This document shows, piece by piece, positions 13,876-27,500 of a stretch of DNA of 64,000 bases. The stretch is taken from NCBI RefSeq assembly GCF_000003605.2, contig NW_003143796.1, positions 361,746-425,745 of the forward strand. The letters run 5' to 3'. This stretch comes from Saccoglossus kowalevskii (Eukaryota > Hemichordata > Enteropneusta > Harrimaniidae). Position numbers and translations under genes: made by a program. Each line of letters starts with the position of its first letter. The first letter of the stretch is position 1. The notes beneath the pieces are model-generated. The model searched no databases. It was given only the letters and a program-made list of their open reading frames with translations, and was not told the DNA's origin.

Positions 13876-15639
13876 TATTGCGACGCTGGAACATTGAACA
13901 GCACGGATGGCTGACAACATAATGAGTTTTGTTAGTATATAGACGTATAGTATAGGCGTTGCATATCTCGATTGCCGCTGCAGCGTACTCTTCGTGCAAA
14001 CTTGCGCCCTCTTGCAGCGAACATTAATAAAGCGTTCGTTTCACTGGATTAGATGAATTGAATGTAAAGCATTTCTTTTTAATCGTAATATAGAACAACT
14101 AAATTATTAATATTGTTCTTTGTGTTTTGTTATTAACCGTCATGACCCGTTTCGGTGGCAGCGCTTTTTTTTATTTTTACCCACTGATTCAGACGAGCTT
14201 CTTCCAAATTATTTTCTAAAGACATAACGCAACACAAACAATGTACCAGGATTAGAGCGCATTCGTACATAACATTTATCACCATGTACTTCCACAAAGA
14301 TTGTAAAATACTAGTAATTTGTAAATATATAAATAAAACCTCTCACTGATAACAAAAAAGGATTAATTTCTCATGGTAGGATTGTTTATGTTCACACCTC
14401 AAAATCATTGACAGACACACAAATATGACCAAGTATCCCTTGTATCTTGCTATAACTTGTCAGAGTCATAGTAGCGTAGGGGTGAGAGACTGAAGTTAAG
14501 TCTATGACAAAATACAAAATAAAAACATCATTTAAAAATTTAATACTTTAATAAAGGTGGCCAAAAGTTTGTCTTAATTTAAGCATTTTACCTCCATGAT
14601 TTGAGAAGCATTTTTTTTAGCAAAAACGCGCCCTCAACATCGTTCTTATTGAATTCAGTTTTCAGCTTGCTGCAAAGTACTCACATCCTAAACCAAGGTG
14701 ACTACCCCCTCGGGGTTTGTTCCTGGGGAATGTCACGACGTGAAATAGCCAAAAGCCCGATTAGCTGTCAATCATTAAATTATTTCTTTGCGCACATCGA
14801 TGTAAATTATCAAGTTTTCACTGACGTTGCCATGGAAATAGTAAGTGAACAGTTCCTTGCTTCACAAGGTAACCATCAGTGAGGGCGTAATATCTGCTAG
14901 CTCTGTTAAATATATTATAGCAGGTTGTAGTTTAGGGGACTATTGGCCCTTAAAACTACTTGTTCTAGGGTTAAGGATTGTAATGTAGTTGTGAGAAGAG
15001 TTGCTGAGTGCTTGGGTAATTAACATAATTTTTTGCAAAAGACGTATTGGTGTACTCATAATATTGAAAGCAGACTAATCAAATAGTATAGACAACCATA
15101 TTTTGGCTAGTTTTGAGTTATAAGTTCCCGTAACGTAACGTCCTTTTGGGTCCAGTTTTCAGCTGACTTCGAGCACTCACACCCATAACCATAACTTTGT
15201 TCTATGATTCGATAACTCTAAAAATGTAACAGCTTCATCAGTGAAAACATCAATTTGAATGCGGTTACAATTCCTCGTCGAATCGTGGTTTTGATGTTTG
15301 ATGTCAAATGTGATGCCACAACCTTGATGTCAAGTAATGTTGCAGATATTATAAACTAAACATTGTTGGTAGTTAAGTATCACTTACTGTGCACCATTTA
15401 AACGCTTCGTTCATATCTTAATGTATCTACTGACATCCGCACAGTGACCGGAACTTATATTCATGAAATCGTAGCACATATAAGGTGCCCGTATTTTATG
15501 ACCATTTCAATTACAACCAACTGAGAATTTTACATTAACCAATTTGCGTTAACCAAAAATAATCAATTCTATTGTTGGTTTAAAGCTGCATAATTAGCAT
15601 GAGAAACTGTTAAAATACGAACAATACGATGATATGGCA
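13876..15639. other. spacer between inverted repeat arms
   Basis: No supported gene. A 93-codon plus-strand frame at 14601-14882 has no recognisable features. Some short phrases recur loosely (TTTTCAGCTTGCTGC near 14660 and TTTTCAGCTGACTTC near 15156), hinting at an old local duplication. Confidence 0.35.
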
Positions 15640-15960
15640 CGGGGGGCAGTTGATACATAGCTGTGTAGGAAGGTGCCTCAGAGTGCTCAAAAGTGTGACC
15701 ATTTTTATACCTGGATAGTGGCAAAATCTTTACCCGTATTTATACCGCAGTACCATTTCTGTCATCATTGTTTATTCCAAATAAATCAGTTACCGTAGAG
15801 CATCTCCAATAGAAGCACAATTCACTGAGGAGTATGCGCCCTCTTCTATTCCGTGTTAAATCTCAGTTTAAATGTTGATTTTCTTGTGATATTTATACCT
15901 TGACTAGAAATAAGACCAATACTTATTCCTAAAATCCAAAAAACGAGATCCATTTCAGGA
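15640..15960 (-). repeat. right arm of the inverted repeat pair
   Basis: Reverse-complement match to 13372-13780. It starts beside GGGGGGCAGTTGATACATAG and ends near CGAGATCCATTTCAGG. It carries about 70 bases (around 15800-15870) not present in the left arm. A separate poly-C tract follows at about 15992. Confidence 0.7.
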
Positions 15961-18900
15961 ACACGTCCCCATTAGGCAAGTTATATGTATTGCCCCCCCC
16001 CCCCCGAGCGCTATGGTTCTATTCTCATGGTCCGACTCATGCGATTCAAATAAACAATTATTAACACATATAATACTTCGTAATAGATTAGTTATAGATT
16101 TAAAAGTTCGATTGTTACATAGCCTTGAGTCAGAAGAAGGGATATTATATACATAAAGCGACATCCGGGGTGTGGCTATATTTTTTTTATACGGAAATAG
16201 ATTAGAAGCTACATATATACAATAGTTTAAATATTGTTTGGCAGAGATATCACTGTTGTCTATCCACTGCAACGGTTTACTTTCTAAACCAACACAACAT
16301 AGCATATCTATATGGTAGGAGATATATTAATGGAAATTGAAGATTAAAAGTTCGTATGCTGGGTAAAAGCTAGGCCCTCATTTGTTTACATTTGACTGCA
16401 AGCATACTAATATCCTACACATACAAAACACACTTTTACGGCTTTTTTGAATTCAACATAAACTACTGTGTGTTGTATCATTGTTAATACTTTATGATGA
16501 CACCCTACACTTTGACAAATAAGTGCGAGAAATTGACGTTATTTAACCTATTTATCACTTTAGATGCAACACACAAACAACCCAAAGCGCTCGATGCAAA
16601 CAAACGCATAGCAAAATTATAATATCACCGTAATATCCACTCTCCCTTGCAGAGTCTTCTTGACCTAGGGAGCCAAAGAGAGCTGCAACTCGTGGGACGT
16701 TCCCTGACGACTACCTAGCTTAGTGATAAAAGACCCACAGTCTCTGCGACGGAGAATGTGTAATATACTGACAGGAGCGTAAAGGAAGTTAGTAATTTGT
16801 GCATCTACGAGTATGGTGGGGATAAATTGTGGACTGAAAATGAGTGACAGGAGATTATAGCCTTTTAAAGTATGCCTCGATTATATATTTTACATCTTTT
16901 AGTACTAAACCAATCACTTCTGCGTATTTTTACTACTGCACGTTGGGGAATATATATCGCTGTGTGTGTAGGTTGTACAAGTGGGACATTTCAGAGATTG
17001 TTTACTGACTTATGGCTTGAGAGATTATTCAAATCGTTGCTTGGAAAGAAATGCAAAAGTTTCTTTCCAAAATATGTTTTACTGGTAAGGTCTGACAATT
17101 TGATTGTCCACAATTTGTTAAGCAACGAGTTTGGAGACCTACTCTCACCTCCAAGAACGTAATCTACGTATTTCGATGTATCAGTGAGCCTTCAATGATA
17201 ATGTAGACCCGAAAAACAAATGAATTTCTGAAATTAGTCTGGCCACTATTAATGAAACATCGATGTTAAATATTATTGTATCGTATTTGTCGATTCTAGT
17301 AATGTTAAATGACGTAACAAATACGTAATAAGTTTATTCTATCACATACACGGCATTACTGTGTAGCTGGTTCTATGCGGATATAGCGTTGTGATTTGCG
17401 ATGTGGTCGTTGACATTTAAAGTGTTTTGTACGAACGCACATGGCATTTTGTTTGGGTTTGACTAAGTTGTCAGTATTCCCACCGAATAATGTAATGTTC
17501 CCCTACTATCATAAGGATTCCACCTCATTAATTTAAAGTACATTGCAGTAATACCGGAAATGATGTCATAAATAAACGTCATAGTTAACAAAATTGTAGC
17601 TGTTAAAAAATTATTGAGAGAGGTGTAGTGCGATTGTAAAATAGCAGATGTGAATCTCAGTAGTGTGTAATGCAGAAACAAATTAGAAATTTTGAATTTA
17701 AACCATAATGTTTTTTTAATTATACATGGCAATAAACACACAAGTTTGATCACCCAGGCCTCACCCGATTTGCACTATATTTGGCGTCACGCGACTGAAC
17801 TTTGTATTTTATGCGGAATATTTATTTCCTCAAAGTATCAATTGATTGTGATTATTCTTTCATTAGGCGAACGGCAGTATAAAGGCAAGTCAATGCCCGA
17901 CGTCTCAGTAAATAAATATATACGACGTTACTATTTTTAGATATATACTAACAATTAAAGATATTGTATACACATCTATCATTGGTGGTTCAAAGAATGC
18001 TCGGACGGACACTTAAATCGGGTAAGGTATTGATATAAATAACACTAGTAACGCTGAAACGTTCGCTTATATATTGACCACAAGCTGTAACTTTTGTTAC
18101 ACTCTTGAACAAATGGGCGAAACAAAACTTATTGATCCTTAAAAAGCACATATTAATCACTTTATTCCAAGTGTGACCTTCATGCGCATTACATACTGCC
18201 CAAATTCATTCATTCATTCATCACATATTATGAATGTACACTGTGACTCGAATGGGTGACGAAATCGACGTTTCATTTATAACAATAATTCAATTTTAAA
18301 AGCATCGTTAGTCATAGAACTGCTTGCACTTAATTTTCTCATATTCATAAAAAATGAACATAGTCAGGCTCTTAAACATGTCAATATTAATTGTTTTATT
18401 TGCGAGTAGAGATTTCTATGTACTTATCGACAATATCCAGACAGTGTTGAAAGACGTACACGTGCCCTTGTCCTTGGTTCAGTATAATGGTTCATTAAAC
18501 CTATGAAATTTCATAAAAGGACAATACTAATTCCATATACGTTTTAGTAACCCCTTGGGCGCCGACTATTCATATTCACCGGTTTTTACCTGTTGCCCGG
18601 ATACATAGATATGTCTTGATATATAAAATAATGCATAAACTAATATTACTTGAAACGCCTAGGCAAGCAGTGCGAATAATTTCACGATTGGAAATTTTAA
18701 ATATTTTCAGATGGTGACGGATGTTTGAGTGGTAACACCGATATTTTACAATATGTGACGTGTTCCTAGCCCAGACACACACAATATAAAACACGACAAT
18801 TTAGTACAGCATAATCCTGTCGTGTGGAAGAGGAGTCATGAAGATTTGAACTCTCCATTTGATCTTGCTAAATTTGAACTTTATCGCCGATAAATCTAAA

Positions 18901-19830
18901 CACTAGTTTGAAAGAGTCGCCACAAATTATTTACATAATTTACTTTCGCGAAAATCATTCGATAATAAACCATTTATATGATTCAATATTGTCAGTGTAA
19001 TACTCATTAAGCATACACACAACTTCATAAAATACACTGACATAAGAATGAATTCTTCTAATTGCTGACAAAGTTACAAAAGATTCAACAAATGTGTGAT
19101 TGTTAGTTTAGAAAAGTAATTAGCAATGTTTTGAAAAAAAATCTGCAAGGTCAATACATATACTTGCGTGTGTTTAAATAAAAAATAAATTAATACGATC
19201 GGACAATATAAATAATATGATAATGACCTTTCCCGAAAATCACTGGATTACGAAAAAAAATTAATAAATCGGAAACAGTTACGGGTATACGCATAGAGAA
19301 TCGTTTTATAATTGTTCGAAGCAATCATATCAATCGATCAAAGCAATGGTGCAAATCTTATGCTTGTCTTGTTTGAAGGGTATGGTCGTATTTTATCTGC
19401 AGGGAACTATGCGGTTTTCATGATAGTGAAAGTGCAAACACAAATCAAAACATTAAAATACGATACACGTGTGAATTGTCAGTTATTGGTTTGTTTGTTC
19501 GTCTATTTCATTTATCACTTATAAATGTATATGCCTGTTCAAGGCTGTATAGAGGGAGTATATGGATGTCTACTGAACAAATGACGCTTTTACGAGTCAA
19601 TAAAAAAAAGAAATTCTGCTTAATGATGATAGAATGATCAAGCATTGTGTTACGGCGTTAGCATTTAGCTACTAATTTAGCGATCACTTAGGGAATCGTA
19701 GTGACCAAAGAATATTCTCTGCAACGACGATGTTCTTCTGTTTTATCATTTGCACATTTCGCACCGTGTTTTATGTATATCCGATAAGGAACATGCGTCA
19801 TAAACTGATTAAACATTGACATTTCTGTCT
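15961..19830. other. gene-poor stretch
   Basis: Open frames of 60 to 116 codons occur on both strands (for example 15955-16305 minus and 16872-17162 plus). None has a recognisable domain, good splice context or family resemblance elsewhere in the window. No named repeat was found. Confidence 0.4.
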
Positions 19831-19839
19831 GTTTATTTT

Positions 19840-20255
19840 ATATTATTATTCATGAAGATGGATTATAATATAATGTTATAACCTTGTAATTATATTCAAG
19901 GATCCAAAAGAGTTTACAATTATAGTAATGTTTTTTTCTGGTGGCGTAGGCCCATTCTAATGAAGAGAATTCGAACGATGTTGACAAGACGACTCTGATT
20001 CATCCAGATACGTCATATATACATACACCACGGTAATTTGGGATAAATTTTTTATTATTAGTCATGGAGATGGATTAATAAAATGTTATCATCTTGAAAT
20101 TATATTCAAAACCCAAAGACATAGCTTACATAGCCACAATAATAAAATTTTTTGTTGTAGATCCATTTTGATAGAGAGTTTGATGGAAATGCAATTCTGG
20201 TCCACTCAGACGCGACATATATACATACATAGACCACAGTAATTGTGGATAAATC
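19840..20255 (+). repeat. tandem duplication, unit about 206 bp, two copies
   Basis: Unit 1 (about 19840-20045) and unit 2 (about 20046-20255) share, in order, ATGGATTA, TATAATGTTAT or AAAATGTTAT, AATTATATTCAA, a TCCA-rich block, CATATATACATACA and CCACGGTAATTTGGGATAAAT or CCACAGTAATTGTGGATAAAT. Divergence is substantial, so the duplication is not recent. No coding capacity. Confidence 0.65.
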
Positions 20256-23200
20256 TCTGGCACGTTAACGATTATTTACATTGTTTTCACCACATAATTA
20301 ATATCACCTTGGGCATTTCACGATGAGTAATACAAGTAAAATAAATATTGACTGTATAATGGAAATTTGCTTTTACAAACATGACAGCGTTTTCTGAAGC
20401 CTGTTTTTTATGACCAGTGTATGCTATAACTTGAATTATGAATACTGGCACTGAGTTGTTTCTATAATTAATTTGAGAAATGTATCAATTTTTTATATAA
20501 GTTTTCAAAAAGTAAACTACCATCTATCTAAGATAAGTAAGTGTCTGGGTGCAATGATGCAGATTTAAATTTGTGATTTGAAAAGGTTAATGTAGTGTGT
20601 GACGTCAACAGTTAGACAATTAGTAGATGTCGGTCCTAGCCGTCTTTTGAAGACGTCAGATTTCACATCCAAACGTATCCAATCCTGGATGACATTAACA
20701 ACATATATTTAATAAAAACGCACTTTAGTACGTGACATCACACTCTATTTGATTAATATAACCAATTACACAGGTCTCTCTAACCATTTGCTAATACAAC
20801 TGTAAATGTTACTGCCTATGAAAAATGTCGTTACAATGGCAATAATTATGGCAAATATTTATTTTTACAATTTGTTTGCAAAATATATTTTTCATAATTC
20901 ATTTTTCCCTGAATGCAAATATTATTTCACATGGTAGCGTATGAGAGGCATCATTTCAAGTACGATTCAAAGTCGGTAAAAAAAACCGTGTAAACTTTGT
21001 GTTCATGAATTTGTTTGTCCTATCTCCAACTTTCGATAGAAATTACCATAAGACAGTATACTTTTCAATTATGGATGTAGATTGTATTGATTTACCGGAA
21101 TATTCGCAATTGCAGATAATTTACCGTAGTAACCACTGTTTCAAAGGAGCACTTTTGTCAAGACGGCTAATCGTAGCTGGCCACCAATGCATTTGAAAAG
21201 TTGAGGAAGTCATATTCTAAATAATATGCCGAATTGTGCGATCAGTGTACAATGCATCTTGGGAACACTGGAATCAATATCCTCACTGATCAACGAATTT
21301 GATAACAAATCAAAATGCACAATGACATAAAAAACCATAGATGCAGTAGGATGGCAGTAATTTTGGTAAACACGTGTGTTAATGGCATTTGCGCACTGCA
21401 CCCGTTCTATTCTTGCGGTGATCTGTTATTTCAAAATACACAAATTACAATTCAGACATGATACACTGTCGCCATGGAAACCTTGACATTAAACGTATTT
21501 GTATTCATATGAATTGTCAAATAACCGCATTATCGTTGACCCGAAACTGCCAAAATTATAGAAATTATGCGTTTCATTGTTTGTAAAAAAAAAAGCTCTT
21601 ATGATCATTGAAACTTAAACTAATCAACTCATAATGTGATACACAATATGAATGTAAACTTCTTTTAACAATTTAACAAATATCCAATCATATTTTATTG
21701 AGATTACACGATTAGTCAATTATGTTTAAAAACTCAACACGATGGCCTTCGAATTATTGTATATTTACGAACAGTGATTACAGTTCTTTTGTAAAAAGAA
21801 ATGGAGCTTACTTTAGACTCCATAATATACATGAATGACCAGTATTGGTAAGCTTATCATGCTGCCCACGATTTGCTAACTAAACTTAAAACATGTAATG
21901 TTGTGTAGGTCAATATAGCATGACAGCTGACTGAGTAAGATCGTACAATTTACACTACGTGTGATTATAACCTATTGAGAGTCTGTAAATCGTGAGTATG
22001 TTAAATTACAGAGCTTTTTGTGCTTTAATGGTGGATCATGTGACCCGGAAATTCCTATCACTAGCTGCGCTCTTTGATTAGGGTGGCACCGACGTCATTC
22101 CGAGCATTGGGCTAAAGATAACTAAGAGTGAAATTGGTAAGCTACTGCAATTCACGCATGTGCAAGCTTGGACGCATGTTTGACATATGTGACGTCATAT
22201 ACACAGAGGCCAATCAACATAGGCTTTACACGAGCTTGTAATTTACACGGAGTTTTCATGTAATTTGTAATCGTCTAATTCACGTATCGACAGTTAAATG
22301 CGTTCCTCCACGCCATCCAATATATTTTTTTTATTGTATGCTTCTGTTTTACGGCGAAACTACAATACTAAATTTACAATAGCACGTTGTATTATCTGTA
22401 GAAAAGCTCCCACTGACGTTTTTTAAGCATCATTGATACTTGACGACATACAGTTTAGGAAAATCTCATCCAACAGAAACTTAATTAAGTAAAGTGGCTT
22501 TGAGTGATTACAATGACAATTAAATTTGATTTTGCGATTAGACCATCTCAGTGCCCCAATATTTCATTGGTTTACAGCCAACAGATTTTATCACTTTTCT
22601 GAGTGGTCATAATAAACCTACATATTACGAATTTGAAATGCAACTTTAACAACAATACTAGTAACTGGAAGAGAAATATATATATTAGAAATATAATATG
22701 CTTTTATTTCACAGTATTAAAACGGGATTGATATTAAATGTGATTTAAATCGGAAATACAGCGGCTGACTCTACAATGAATGCAACAACAGCAGTTAGAG
22801 TTGTTAATGCCGATTTGCGTACCAGTAGGACGGGTGTGATTGGGACAGAAAAAATCTCACAGGCACAGACTGATAAAAGTCCATCGTTTGGGTGACTTAG
22901 TGGTGTGCAGGATCGCAGTTAATGTGTGAAGACTATGTTATTATACAGTGATTGAATATTAGGAATTAGTGATGAGATAAGAACATAACATACTGGAGTG
23001 AATGAAATATTTAGACATAAGAGTAAATATCATATAAATGAAATGAAAAGATGCAATGACAACGTATGCCTGCGAAATGTACACAAGTCAATACACAACA
23101 CCCGTAATGTATAATATATATATAACTATATCATAATGAGAAACAGACATATACAAAACAATACTCATAATTTAATATCTATACAAATAGATGGTGGGCT

Positions 23201-23418
23201 TGGTATATAATATTCATTGTTAATAATCATATGCAATATCATCAGCGCACACCGTGGTTTTGTTTATCGAATACAACACAATCTCTTCAATAACTCAAAA
23301 TATTAAATAACAAAAAAAACGGACAGACATTTCAGATAACTTTAATTTTTAAGTTTTGAGTGATGTAAATGTTAACCATTCTTGCTGTTGGTATAGCAAC
23401 CGTGGTCGAAGTTAGTAA
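20256..23418. other. gene-poor stretch
   Basis: No supported gene. Two full CRE octamers TGACGTCA lie at 20600-20607 and 22190-22197. Short frames at 20999-21196 (plus) and 21210-21401 (minus) are not recognisable. Confidence 0.4.
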
Positions 23419-24343
23419 CTAGCCATAGGTGAAGAGATGAAAGCCTCCTTGAATGTCCCGGCAGTACATGCTATCACACACCTGTTCCCTCGGACAATGG
23501 CTGTTATCCGTGCAGGTTACTGTTTTGAATTCCAATTCACAATAACCGCCAATGCAATATCCACCAAATCTGTCGCAATTACTGTCTGTGCTGCATCCGA
23601 CTCGAAGATACTGCAATACAAACAGAGTACACGAAAATATAGTATTGCGACTTCACACCTATGATTAATTGATTGACAACATGGGACATGATAACGTGTT
23701 CTTTGCATGTACACCGAGTCTGGAGTCGCACGTAACGTAAATCGCCAATAGTGTCTTTTTCGTTTTGTAAATTACCGCCGTGTTTCATTTCATTTCGTTT
23801 TTTGAGAATTACAACGCAAGTCGTCAGCCACAGTTAATAGCCCCGTAACAAACGTTGCAGGGCCCCTGGCGTGCGTACATGACATGCTTCTCCGTAGTCA
23901 GACAGACAGGAAACGGTCAGTCATACTATGCCTTCCTCTGACGCGTAGCATGTCATACGTGATGTATCACTGAATTTGGTATGCGCCGTTTATATACCTG
24001 CGATCATGCCCTCATACAATTCACCTGACTACTATACGAATTGAAAAAGAGAAATTCAATACCCGGAGTCAATGACTCAACTGTTGCTTCATGTGTATAA
24101 TGGCTGACAATGCATGCAGCAATAATCGATGTCATTCAACTTGTTAGTATTTCAATTACAGCGACTCAACCAGAAAGTATCTCACACAATTATAGTAAAA
24201 TAATACAGTTTATAAAATATAACAACAATCAGAAGAGGAGCGAATTTAACAAAAAATTGTAAACTCACCGGGAAACAGAAGGCATTGGCCGCGTACGAAA
24301 CAAGTACTATATACGCAAATAAAACAATGCGTAAGGTTGCCAT
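23419..24343 (-). CDS. small secreted cysteine-rich protein B (88 aa, two exons)
   Basis: Minus-strand gene with coding exons 24343-24269 (25 codons) and 23610-23419 (63 codons plus stop), joined in phase 0. Exon 1 gives a signal peptide, MATLRIVLFAYIVLVSYAA, then NAFCFP and a GTGAGT donor. Exon 2 follows a TTTGTATTGCAG acceptor and starts YLRVGC. Eight cysteines form two modules: C-x5-C-x6-C-x4-C and C-x5-C-x5-C-x4-C, with a YCIGGYC core. A ninth cysteine lies in the FCFP of exon 1. The tail RDIQGGFHLFTYG matches protein A (REIGGGIKLFTSG). Start choice is secure: the ATG begins the signal peptide, and a TATA motif lies about 110 bases upstream. Likely an extracellular disulfide-rich peptide. 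The odd cysteine, absent from protein A, might pair between chains. Function unknown. Confidence 0.85.
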
Positions 24344-24448
24344 CGCGATCTAGCTGTAAATTAGTCAGCTTGCCTTGGTGGTCGGGATCGGCCTTGCACG
24401 TGTGAAGAACTAGCGATGAATGCTCACATGTCAGGTATGTAAGAGACT

Positions 24449-24456
24449 TTTTATAA
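24449..24456 (-). promoter_or_regulatory. TATA box of cysteine-rich gene B
   Basis: Minus-strand sequence GATTATAAAAAGTCTC contains TATAAAAA, about 110 bases upstream of the start codon at 24343. Predicted transcription start is near 24420, leaving a short leader as in gene A. Confidence 0.55.
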
Positions 24457-24530
24457 TCAATTATAACAACGCCCAGTAATTAGTATTGACAGATTCAAGT
24501 AAAGTCAAAGCTATGTCGTATTAGTCAACG

Positions 24531-24538
24531 TGACGTCA
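24531..24538. promoter_or_regulatory. CRE octamer upstream of cysteine-rich gene B
   Basis: TGACGTCA, the full CREB/ATF half-site pair, lies about 80 bases upstream of the TATA motif, a proximal promoter position typical of functional CREs. Regulatory use is inferred. Confidence 0.4.
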
Positions 24539-24559
24539 TCAATCTGGGGGTTTGCCAAA

Positions 24560-27500
24560 ACGGAAGGCGGAGTAAGAATAAGAAATTGCTGGTATAGTGA
24601 AACATGTGGCCATCAATAATTTGTACTTGTTTGATTTAAAGGTAAATCATGTAAATGAGTTAAAAATAACTTCCAAAGGAATAATCATTGATCTCTTTCC
24701 CAGAATGACAGCACTAATGTATGTTAAACAATTATCGACGCAGTCTTCATTTATATATAGGATATAAATCTATAACCGATGAAAGTTACATTTTAAATTT
24801 CATAAATGAATACATTCATTTCCAGAGAGTACACAGACAGTATCCGTACTCATGATTGCATAGTTGATGACTGTATACAGTGCGTGTTTTTTTCTGGTTA
24901 TCTAAGCAGACGTTTATCTGGCAGGTTTATTCATTCAGTCGACGTTCCCACTTCGGAAGTCGGATTGTTTTCTCCTATCAAGAATTTCGTAATTAAAAGC
25001 AGCCCGTCCGTCGGGGACTGTACCATAAATGTCAAACAACGCTATGTGATTGAAAGCGTCCTTTATACTGACAAGTCTCTAATCCGTTCCTAATGCCGCT
25101 TAATATGGTACTTTGCTTGCACTTAAGCCACATCTGAGAATGCGCTGTTAACTCCCGTCGCTGGCTAATAGATATATGAACTCGTGGGCAGTGGTAGGGA
25201 TTCCTATAAACGACATGTATATATTTTTTACTCTCTTTCAATTACCGGTGCAATCTTACAGATTTGGGATTACTATGTGTCCCGATTAAAATGCTCTTCG
25301 GAATCATGTAATCGTCATGTCGTAATATCGCGTCAGAACGCTGCACGGCGCATTTTGTTTTGTTCTGCGTCTAAACATGGGAATATATTTACTTTGTAGT
25401 ATAGAGAATTTACTAAGTAAAATAGTCACTGTTTATTTCCAGAACAATGAAAATATAATGAATGGTCTCATGGTCATTCTTACGATTTGTCCTTTAAACC
25501 CACAACAAATGGATTTAATTAGTTCATGTTCACAGCATCTGTAACACATATATATATATACTTGACAAGACAATTCTGCATATTGGGGAAATGACCGTCA
25601 CCCTGTGTTTATTGAAAGATGTGTTTGATGTTATATTATATGATATAAATTATATTGTATGATATCAGTTGGCACGCCTGAACTTCAACTTCATTAACCG
25701 CGCATACCCCCCTCCCCCGGGGGGACAACACATTTGTACCTAATGTATGTAACAAATCAAAATAATTAACAAATCAAAACCCGACACGAGACCCGACACG
25801 TCATAAATATTATACACTCCAAAGCAATATACTCCGATATTTTGGTCAATTGCAATTTTTATGGTAATATTCATACATTGGTTTTTGCAAACAGTTTCTA
25901 CTTCAAGGACATTCAATGACACTGAGTATATTGATGACATGAAAAAAGCATTCTCTCTACTCATACTCAAGTGGATTCTGGAATCATAAACAGTGAGTAA
26001 AAAACGATTACACAAATCAGTGGTGGCAATGGGAATGATTGTCTATCTTGATTTATAAAAGTCGAACAAATACAGAGAAACTGATCAGAGTTGTGAAGAT
26101 AGTCATATAGATAACACTGAGAAGTTCATTCATATAATTAAATTGATCATTGACACTTCTGTACCACCAGGAAACTGTCCTTAAATTTGCAACTTTTAAC
26201 TATAACGTAGACATTGTCATCAATGTTTGGCCAAAAATGGTTATTGTTTACTCCATGCATATATATACCATCTGATCATTAGTATTTTCTTGGTTTAGGA
26301 TTTGTTTTGATCAATGAAGATACAGGTCGCCATATAGTTACAGCAAGTATATTAGAATGTATATAATTTTCCGAATCGCCCTGATTTAAATTTTGTAGAA
26401 CATGTTTATTTTGTCAGTGTTTTCGAGATAGATTATGAGTCATTTTATTTTATTTCAAATCTGTTCACCCCCACCCAAATACTCAAACATGCATACCAAT
26501 GGTTAGATTCGATATTCCAGGTTTTTAATACAGTGTAATGTTAGACTTGCTAAAAACATTTTTGAAATGTATTGTTTAACACGCGATTGTAAAATTAAAT
26601 AGTCATATATTTACATTGCGAATTATGTCAGTTTCATGTTTCCTTTAATTTGACATGATATACGATAGTTTAACATTAGTAGATTTGAGTAAATTTATCA
26701 GCCTGAGCCATGGGTGAAGATTAATGCAATTTTGTCAATTTACGATTACCTATTTTTCACATGCATATTTCTACAGTACGTTAAAAAATAAACGAAACAT
26801 GACAATGAATATGGTACTACTTCTAACATAACAAGAAATTAAAATATACAACTGCTTGCTATTCGTTAGTATATTTGCGTTGCCCGAGTTGTATAATACG
26901 CGAACGCCCACGCCTGTACTAGGTATAAAGAAATGTCTTGTAATTTACTAGATCGTTCGTTTTAATGGTTATTTTATCTTGAAACGTGTGATAATTGTTT
27001 AGTAGAAATTCACAGTAACGTTAACATTGTCGTCTCGTCTATGGAAATTCAATTAGAGATATTCGACCTGACAATGAATAACATTTAGTTTGGTCCTGAA
27101 CATATTTTTAAGTTATCAATTATGCATGATCCTGGTCATTTTCATTGTCCCAATTGTTACGAGGTCATTTTGTAACAGTATACTCATTTTGATCTCGGAG
27201 TCAACTATATTTTCAGATAATGTATTATTGTTTTCACCGAAGACATATTAAACAATTCTGTAGTTATATACTATATGTTTTTCGAGATTCGGTTTATACA
27301 CAACAAACTGGTCGCTTTGCAACCATGCTCATCACACGTCCTTTGGAACTGGTCTTTGTCGAGACATGATTGTTGCGTGGCGAGGTGCGCTTCTGCATAC
27401 AGTGGCGAGGCGAGTTTGAATATCGAGTTTAGCTTTGTAGTGTATGTGTGTTCTTTTTTTCTAATGGGGCACTGCTGAAAGAACTACAAGGTGAAGTCAA

